The notes under the pieces are model-generated. The model had not been told where the DNA came from and did no database searches. It worked only from the letters and a program-made list of their open reading frames with translations. The position numbers and the translations under genes were made by a program. A stretch of DNA of 10,784 bases from the NCBI GenBank assembly GCA_947453285.1, contig CANGGA010000026.1, positions 1-10,784 on the forward strand. The letters are read 5' to 3'. Of this stretch, positions 5,609 through 10,784 are shown in pieces (positions within the stretch are counted from its first letter, which is position 1; each line of letters opens with the position of its first letter). The DNA comes from Microbacteriaceae bacterium (GTDB taxonomy: Bacteria; Actinomycetota; Actinomycetes; Actinomycetales; Microbacteriaceae).

Positions 5609-6784
5609 ATGGCATTCAGCTTCGCTGACCACAAAGCCCCGATGCTCGCGGGAGTTGTGGCCTCAATCACCGGAACCGCGGCAAGCACTGGTGTAGTTCT
5701 TGCGGCACTCACCGCACTCGGCGCAAGTCACAACCAAATCATCTCGGTCGTCTTTTCGATGCTGATTCTCTATGGTGTCTTGTCGATGGTGCTTTCGTGG
5801 CGCTACAAGATGCCGCTGAGCATCGTCTGGTCAACGCCCGGTGCCGCTCTGTTGGTATCGGCCGGCGCCTTGAATTACGGATTCGAAACCGCGGTCGGCG
5901 CTTTCATCATGGCCGCGGCCCTTATCGCGCTAACCGGATTGTGGCCGACGCTGGGGCGCTTGGTAACTTCGATTCCAAAACCGATTGCTAGCGCAATGCT
6001 GGCCGGAGTGATCTTTAGTTTCTGCATTGCGCCATTTCAGGCGCTAGTTGCGCTGCCTATCGTGATGGCTCCAGTTTTGCTGGTTTGGTTGGTGCTCTAC
6101 AAGTATGCGACGGTCTGGGCGACTCCGGTTTCGATGGTTTTGCTATTCACGCTGATCGCGTTTCAGCAACACATCACCATCGCTGCAGATCAAATTTGGC
6201 CGAGCGTCGCATTCGTTGTTCCAAACTTCTCGGTTTCCGCCATAATCTCAATTGGAATTCCGCTCTATTTGGTGACGATGGCTAGTCAGAACATTCCAGG
6301 CATTGCAATCATGAAATCTTTTGGTTACGAGGTGCCGTTCAAGCCCGTGATGCTTGCCACGGGTTTCGGTTCGTTGGTTTTTAATTTCGTTGGTGGCTTT
6401 GTCACCAACTTGGCCGCCATCACCGCAGCGCTCAACGCAAACGAGCACGCGCATAAAGACCCCAAGCGCCGCTGGCTGGCATCTTTTTATGGCGGAATCG
6501 TTTATCTGATCTTGGCTGCCGCAACCGGCGCAATGCTTAGCTTCGTTATGCAAGCGCCACACGAAATCGTGTTGGCCGGCGCCGGTCTTGCACTTTTTGG
6601 CACGATCGTTGGCGCACTCACCTCAATCGTCGAAGAGCCAAAGCTTCGCTTGCCCGCCGTTATTGCTTTCTTGGTCGCGTCATCTGGCATGGCGCTATTT
6701 TCGGTTGGCCCAGCCTTCTGGGCGTTGACCGCTGGTGTGTTGGTCTGGCGCTGGCTCGAATTTAGAGCAAACCGCGACGCTTGA
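5609..6784 (+). CDS. benE: BenE-family membrane transporter (benzoate/H+ symporter family)
   Basis: A 391-residue, almost wholly hydrophobic protein with roughly 11-12 membrane segments and short loops, so an inner-membrane carrier. Family marks are WSTPGAAL (T76-P77-G78) in the early half-helix region, LVTMASQNIPG (about 221-231) followed by MKSFGY, and NLAAITAALNAN from Asn267 leading into a KDPKRRW loop. These fit the BenE family, which shares the UraA/SLC26-like fold; the founding member of the family imports benzoate with protons. The substrate here is unknown: no aromatic-degradation gene is in view. The ATG is 3 bp after the clpX stop with no clear ribosome site, so it is probably read from clpX mRNA by coupling. 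The 3' end overlaps the opposing peptidase gene by 23 bp, and its terminator lies inside that gene. Confidence 0.85.
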   Translation: MAFSFADHKAPMLAGVVASITGTAASTGVVLAALTALGASHNQIISVVFSMLILYGVLSMVLSWRYKMPLSIVWSTPGAALLVSAGALNYGFETAVGAFIMAAALIALTGLWPTLGRLVTSIPKPIASAMLAGVIFSFCIAPFQALVALPIVMAPVLLVWLVLYKYATVWATPVSMVLLFTLIAFQQHITIAADQIWPSVAFVVPNFSVSAIISIGIPLYLVTMASQNIPGIAIMKSFGYEVPFKPVMLATGFGSLVFNFVGGFVTNLAAITAALNANEHAHKDPKRRWLASFYGGIVYLILAAATGAMLSFVMQAPHEIVLAGAGLALFGTIVGALTSIVEEPKLRLPAVIAFLVASSGMALFSVGPAFWALTAGVLVWRWLEFRANRDA

Positions 6785-8807
6785 GCAGCGGCTCAATCGA
6801 AGCGTCTTTTCCTCTGAAGTTTCTGAACAGCTGAAGGGCATCTTGGGTGCCGCCTCTTGAGAGCAATTCGTTTCTGAAGTGCTCACCGTTTGCGCGAGTC
6901 AAACCGCCGTTGTTCTTGAACCAATCGACGGTGTCTGCGTCGAGAACCTCAGACCAGATGTAACCGTAATAGCCAGCCGAATAACCGCCCGCAAAGATGT
7001 GCGAGAAATAAGTGCTGCGGTAGCGGGTTGGCACTAGGTCGAAATCGAGACCGTAGTCTGCAATCGCCTTCGCTTCGAATTCTTCAACGTTGCTCGGAAC
7101 CTGCTCAGGGGTGAGTTGGTGCCAAGCCAGGTCGAGAATCGCAGCCGCCAGGTATGAAACCGTTGCGTGACCCTGGTTGAAGGTCTCTGCGCGCTTTAGG
7201 TTGTCGATCCACTCCTGCGGCAAAGCCTCGCCGGTTTGGTAGTGCTTAGCGAAGTTGCCAACGACTTCAGGCCAGAACATCCACATCTCGTTTACCTGCG
7301 AAGGAAACTCGACGAAGTCGCGAGGAGTGCTGGTGCCCGAGAAACGTGGGTAGGTGACATTTGAAAGCATTCCGTGCAGCGCGTGGCCAAACTCGTGGAA
7401 CAAAGTAGTGGTGAAGTCGAAGCTCAAAAGAGCAGGCTCACCCTTAGCTGGCTTTGGAATGTTGAGGTTATTCACGACAACCGGCAACTGACCAAGTAGG
7501 TGATTCTGGTCAACCAGGTTGTTCATCCATGCGCCACCGCGCTTTGAGTCACGGGTGAAGAAGTCACCGATGAAAAGCGCGAGTTTGCTGCCGTCTTCGT
7601 TGAACACCTCGAAGACGCGTGCCTCTGGGTGGTAGCCAACGAGATCTTTGCGCTCTTTGAACGTGATGCCAAATAGCTTGGTAGCGGCAAAGAAAACTCC
7701 GTCGAAGAGCACGCGGTCTAGTTCGAAATAAGGCTTGAACAATTCGGTGTCGATGTTGTATTTCTCGAGTCGCACCTTCTCGGTGTAGAGATCCCAGTCC
7801 CATGACTGAACCTTGAAGCTCTCGCCAGTCTTCTCGATGGCCGTCTGAATGTCTTGACCTTCGAGCTCTGCGTTGCGGCGAGCTGCAGGCGCAATCTTGC
7901 GCAGCATCTCGTGCACGTTTGCCGGGTTCTTAGCGGTTCTGTCGGTCAAGACATAGTGCGCGTGTGACTCATAGCCAAAGAGCTTTGCCTTCTCGGCACG
8001 CAACTTGACTGCTTCTAGCAGCACAGGGCGGTTGTCGTTGTCGTTGCTGCGACCGCCCTTGACCAGTGAATTCTTCATAATCTTTTCGCGAAGGCTGCGG
8101 TTAGTAAGAGTCTCGAGCATCGGGTTTCCGGTGAAGTTCACCATGGCCAAAAGCCATTTGCCTTCGTGACCGCGCTCTTTGGCTAGGTCTGCCGCTGCAG
8201 CAATTTCTCCTGCGCTCAAACCATCGAGCTCAGCGACGTCGTCAACTAGAACGGCGAGGTCATTGGTGTCGTTTAGAAGTTGCTGTGAAAACTGAGTGTC
8301 TAGTTCGGCAAGACGCTGGTTGATCTGCATTGCCTTGGTGCGCTCAGCCTCACTGAGGTGAGCGCCCGCCTGACGAAAGTCTTCATAGTAGCGAACCAAG
8401 AGCCATTCGCCTTCGGCGTCGAGGCCGAGTGAATCGCGCTTGTTAAACAACTCTTCGACGCGCGCGTAAAGAACAGGGTTTAGTCGAATGGTGTCGCTGT
8501 GTGCCGAGAGCTTTGGTGCAATCTCTGCCTCAATCTTGTCGAGTTCAGGCGAGGTATCACTTGATGACTTGTTATAGAAAACCATGAGCATGCGTTCAAG
8601 AATTTTGCCGGCGCGTTCCATGGCAACAATGGTGTTTTCAAAGGTCGGTTCGCCGCTGGCAAGAATCGCATCAATCTCTTCTAGGTGCTGCTCGCATCCC
8701 GCATAAAAAGCTGGCAGGTAGTGTTCGTCGCGAATCTTCGTGAAGTCAGGAAGTTCGTATTCGAGGGTCGAACGAAGGGCGAATGGGTTTTCAGCGTTGA
8801 AAGTCAT
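6762..8807 (-). CDS. dcp: M3-family zinc metallopeptidase, peptidyl-dipeptidase Dcp
   Basis: Cytosolic thermolysin-like zinc peptidase that removes dipeptides from the C-terminus of short peptides and so recycles products of larger proteases. The protein is 681 residues from the ATG at 8807, as long as E. coli Dcp. The zinc site is HEFGH with His471, Glu472 and His475, and the third ligand is Glu500 in FVEFPSQVNE; this spacing equals that in E. coli Dcp. The Tyr/Gly-rich substrate loop SHIFAGGYSAGYYGYIWSEV is present near the C-terminus, and the N-terminal helical region (MLMVFYNKSSSDTSPELDKI) is typical of subfamily M3A. It follows valS by 21 bp on the same strand, so the two are probably co-transcribed. 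A TTG six bases upstream (8813) is in frame but has no support. OpdA-type oligopeptidase is the only close alternative; length and sequence favour Dcp. Confidence 0.93.
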   Translation of the reverse strand: MTFNAENPFALRSTLEYELPDFTKIRDEHYLPAFYAGCEQHLEEIDAILASGEPTFENTIVAMERAGKILERMLMVFYNKSSSDTSPELDKIEAEIAPKLSAHSDTIRLNPVLYARVEELFNKRDSLGLDAEGEWLLVRYYEDFRQAGAHLSEAERTKAMQINQRLAELDTQFSQQLLNDTNDLAVLVDDVAELDGLSAGEIAAAADLAKERGHEGKWLLAMVNFTGNPMLETLTNRSLREKIMKNSLVKGGRSNDNDNRPVLLEAVKLRAEKAKLFGYESHAHYVLTDRTAKNPANVHEMLRKIAPAARRNAELEGQDIQTAIEKTGESFKVQSWDWDLYTEKVRLEKYNIDTELFKPYFELDRVLFDGVFFAATKLFGITFKERKDLVGYHPEARVFEVFNEDGSKLALFIGDFFTRDSKRGGAWMNNLVDQNHLLGQLPVVVNNLNIPKPAKGEPALLSFDFTTTLFHEFGHALHGMLSNVTYPRFSGTSTPRDFVEFPSQVNEMWMFWPEVVGNFAKHYQTGEALPQEWIDNLKRAETFNQGHATVSYLAAAILDLAWHQLTPEQVPSNVEEFEAKAIADYGLDFDLVPTRYRSTYFSHIFAGGYSAGYYGYIWSEVLDADTVDWFKNNGGLTRANGEHFRNELLSRGGTQDALQLFRNFRGKDASIEPLLKRRGLL
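6776..6810 (+). terminator. benE terminator embedded in the coding end of the peptidase gene
   Basis: The outer stem GACGCTT (6776-6782) pairs with AAGCGTC (6800-6806). The inner stem GAGC (6783-6786) pairs with GCTC (6791-6794) around an AGCG loop, with a five-base bulge on the 3' side. TTTT follows at 6807-6810. It spans the benE stop codon and serves the plus strand; on the minus strand no T run follows. The same bases encode the last ten or so codons of the M3 peptidase. Confidence 0.7.
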
Positions 8808-8820
8808 AGGCAATAGCCTA
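8807..8820 (-). promoter_or_regulatory. Small hairpin over the dcp start codon
   Basis: On the minus strand TAGGC-TATT-GCCTA is a perfect 5-bp inverted repeat whose last base is the A of the dcp ATG. It uses the only weak ribosome-site-like sequence (TAGG) before the gene, so folding could damp initiation. The TAGGCT hexamer at 8815-8820 also fits the TANNNT -10 pattern and ends 7 nt before the ATG, so a secondary leaderless start is an alternative reading. Neither is shown. Confidence 0.3.
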
Positions 8821-8828
8821 CGACCGAC

Positions 8829-10784
8829 TTATGCCTCTTCGGCCGGCTTCAAAACCACATCGACAACGGCCACTTCTTCGCCCTCGACATATGCCAAGTC
8901 TTCGATTCGGCCAACGCCCTTGAGGTCTTTTTCAAAAACACGGATGCTGGTTAGCACTGCCGCAGGCGCCTGCAAAGTCGCCGAGAGTACGTCTGCCTTC
9001 ATCGATGCCTTCGCATCAGACTTTGCCTTGCGAATGCCGACCAGTGCACTCGAGGCTAGCTCCAGAAGCCCGTGGTTGCTGGCGTCTAGGCCTTCGGTCA
9101 GTTCTTCGACGGTTGGCCAGGCGGCACGGTGAATCGAACCGGCGTCACGCTGCCACCAGCCCCAGATCTCTTCGGTGGCAAATGGCAAGAACGGCGCAAA
9201 CAAACGCAGCATGGTGTGCAGCGCCTGACGAAGTGCGATAGCCGCAGATGCCTGGGCCGCCGGGCTCGCATCGGCTTGCCCGTATGCACGCTCTTTCACG
9301 AGTTCTAGGTAGTCGTCAGTGAAGTTCCAGAAGAATTTCTCGGTTAGTTCGAGCGACTTGGTGTGGTCGTAGTTTTCAAACGCGCGAGTGGCTTCGCGAA
9401 CCACATCTGCCAGTGAAAGCAGCATGGCCTGATCGATTGCCTCGGTAACCTCGGCGTGACCGGCAGGAACCTCAAACGAAAGCGCAAACTTTGCAGCGTT
9501 CAAAAGCTTGATGGCAAGACGGCGACCGATCTTCATCTGTCCGGTGTCGAATGCTGCGTCGGTTCCTAGGCGTGCAGATGCCGCCCAATAGCGAACCGCA
9601 TCGCTGCCGTGCTCGACGAGCATGTCGCTCGGGGTTACGACATTGCCCTTCGACTTCGACATCTTCTTGCGGTCTGGGTCGAGAATCCAACCAGAGATTG
9701 CGGCGTTGCTCCAAGGCAATTTTCCGTGCTCTTGTTCGCTGCGCAACAACGTCGAGAACAGCCAGGTGCGAATGATGTCTTGGCCCTGCGGGCGAAGGTC
9801 ATAAGGAAACACTTTTGCGAAGAGTTCTGGGTCTGCAATCCAGCCACCAGCAAGTTGTGGTGTCAGCGACGATGTCGCCCAGGTATCCATGATGTCCATC
9901 TCTCCAACGAAACCGTTCGGCTGGTTTCGTTGCGACTCGGTGTAACCGGCTGGCACATCGCTCGATGGGTCAACCGGCAATAGCGAGTGGTCGGGAACCA
10001 GCGGGGAATCAAACTGAGTCTCACCGTTTGCATCGATTGCGTACCAAACCGGAATCGGAACACCGAAGAAGCGCTGTCGCGAAATCAACCAGTCGCCGGT
10101 GAGGCCATTGACCCAGTTCTCGAAACGAACTCGCATGAAGTCTGGGTGAAAGTTGAGCTGCTTGCCGAGGGCAATCAATCGCTCACGCAGGTCTGCGTCG
10201 CGACCACCGTTGCGCACGTACCACTGGCGGGTCGAGACAATCTCGAGTGGCTTGTCGCCCTTCTCGAAGAACTTCACCGGATGCGTGATTGGCTTTGGTT
10301 CGCCAACCATGTCTCCAGATTCCTGCAGCAGTTCAACGATGCGCTGCTTGGCTGAGAATACGGTCTTTCCGGCTAGTTCGGCGAACACCTCTTGCCCGCG
10401 AGCACTGGTAATTGCCTCTGGTGCTTCTGCAAGGATGCGGCCATCCCAGCCGATGATTGCGCGGTTTGGCAGGTCGAGCTCGCGCCACCAGATGACGTCG
10501 GTCACGTCACCGAAGGTACAAATCATCGCGATGCCAGAACCCTTGTCGATTTGTGCCAAACGGTGGGCAACAACCGGAACCTCAACGCCAAACAGCGGGG
10601 TCTTCACGGTCTTGCCGAATAGCGGCTGGTAACGCTCGTCATCGGGGTGAGCGACCAAAGCAACACAGGCAGGCAAAAGCTCTGGGCGAGTGGTCTCGAT
10701 GAAGATCTTGCCGCCATCCCAGAGTTCGGGTGCAACGTCGAAGCCAACGCGGTGATAGGCACCAGGCTGATCGCGATCTTCGAG
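8829..10784 (-). CDS. valS: Valyl-tRNA synthetase, C-terminal three quarters (5' end outside window)
   Basis: Charges tRNA-Val and clears mischarged Thr-tRNA-Val. 651 residues are visible, open to the right edge. They start with LEDRDQPGAYHRVGF just before the editing domain, so about 200 N-terminal residues with the HIGH signature are missing. The editing domain includes ETTRPELLPACVALVAHPDDERY and GSGIAMICTFGDVTDVIWW. The class I catalytic motif KMSKS lies at 9651-9665. The anticodon-binding helical domain follows (ENYDHTKSLELTEKFFWNFTDDYLELVKERAYG region). The C-terminus ends VVDVVLKPAEEA without the long coiled-coil arm of canonical bacterial ValRS. The editing motifs differ from the usual bacterial TTRPETMLGDTA and TPAHD and resemble the archaeal-like ValRS that I recall from several Actinobacteria and from Rickettsia. 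The family is certain; the subtype is inferred from memory of alignments. The stop TAA is at 8829-8831. Confidence 0.94.
   Translation of the reverse strand, partial: LEDRDQPGAYHRVGFDVAPELWDGGKIFIETTRPELLPACVALVAHPDDERYQPLFGKTVKTPLFGVEVPVVAHRLAQIDKGSGIAMICTFGDVTDVIWWRELDLPNRAIIGWDGRILAEAPEAITSARGQEVFAELAGKTVFSAKQRIVELLQESGDMVGEPKPITHPVKFFEKGDKPLEIVSTRQWYVRNGGRDADLRERLIALGKQLNFHPDFMRVRFENWVNGLTGDWLISRQRFFGVPIPVWYAIDANGETQFDSPLVPDHSLLPVDPSSDVPAGYTESQRNQPNGFVGEMDIMDTWATSSLTPQLAGGWIADPELFAKVFPYDLRPQGQDIIRTWLFSTLLRSEQEHGKLPWSNAAISGWILDPDRKKMSKSKGNVVTPSDMLVEHGSDAVRYWAASARLGTDAAFDTGQMKIGRRLAIKLLNAAKFALSFEVPAGHAEVTEAIDQAMLLSLADVVREATRAFENYDHTKSLELTEKFFWNFTDDYLELVKERAYGQADASPAAQASAAIALRQALHTMLRLFAPFLPFATEEIWGWWQRDAGSIHRAAWPTVEELTEGLDASNHGLLELASSALVGIRKAKSDAKASMKADVLSATLQAPAAVLTSIRVFEKDLKGVGRIEDLAYVEGEEVAVVDVVLKPAEEA

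Noticed and set aside
6248..6562. Minus-strand open frame opposite benE
   Set aside because: Antisense to conserved transporter motifs, with no ribosome site or recognisable domain.
7564..7803. Open frame inside dcp on the same strand
   Set aside because: It lies wholly in a shifted frame of a clearly recognisable metallopeptidase, has Arg-rich low-plausibility composition and resembles no family I know.
8808..8813. TTG start of dcp at 8813
   Set aside because: It only adds two residues to an ATG-started protein and has no better ribosome site; the ATG at 8807 is preferred.
9551..9983. Plus-strand open frames opposite valS
   Set aside because: They mirror conserved ValRS codons, have Arg/Cys-rich composition and have no start signals; they are shadows of the real gene.
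1..10784. CRISPR array, insertion sequence, prophage, defence or toxin-antitoxin genes
   Set aside because: I looked for repeated units, transposase or nuclease motifs and small gene pairs and saw none; all coding space is taken by housekeeping genes and one transporter.

Overview
The window looks like core chromosome of a free-living actinobacterium with moderate GC. It is most likely a member of Microbacteriaceae, possibly one of the small-genome freshwater lineages; this is inferred from protein resemblance and gene order, and no rRNA is present to confirm it. Supporting traits are the paired clpP1-clpP2 genes, an RpiB with the GSGNGEQ (glutamate) active-site loop, a MPEGHT-type Fpg/Nei glycosylase, and the order rpiB - nei - tRNA-Gly/tRNA-Pro - tig - clpP1 - clpP2 - clpX, which I recall as broadly conserved in Actinobacteria (for example Mycobacterium tuberculosis Rv2465c to Rv2457c). 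No mobile element, CRISPR array, prophage gene or rRNA was seen.

Layout. From 1 to 1265 there is the 3' part of rpiB (pentose phosphate isomerase) and a base-excision-repair glycosylase gene 13 bp behind it. From 1266 to 1619 there are no proteins, but a bidirectional terminator, a tRNA-Gly(TCC) on the minus strand, a short divergent promoter region with a leader hairpin, a tRNA-Pro(TGG) on the plus strand and a terminator-like hairpin. From 1620 to 5605 lies a protein-quality-control block: trigger factor, the two ClpP peptidase subunits and the ClpX unfoldase. Strong hairpins separate tig from clpP1 and clpP2 from clpX, so clpP1-clpP2 is probably one unit and clpX has its own start signals. 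From 5609 to 6784 a BenE-type membrane transporter follows clpX by 3 bp. The rest is on the minus strand: valS (5' end beyond the right edge) followed 21 bp later by an M3 peptidyl-dipeptidase gene whose 3' end overlaps the transporter gene tail to tail by 23 bp.

How the parts work together: trigger factor folds nascent chains at the ribosome exit; ClpX feeds failed or tagged substrates into the ClpP1P2 barrel; and the M3 peptidase can trim the resulting short peptides. valS and the two tRNAs serve translation. The transporter has no evident link to its neighbours apart from sharing the clpX transcription unit.

I found no undescribed system. The items worth a second look are regulatory: a probably leaderless clpX with a CGC-N5-GCG palindrome over its promoter, an extended palindrome before clpP1, overlapping divergent tRNA promoters, a terminator embedded in the coding end of the opposing peptidase gene, and an archaeal-like form of valyl-tRNA synthetase.
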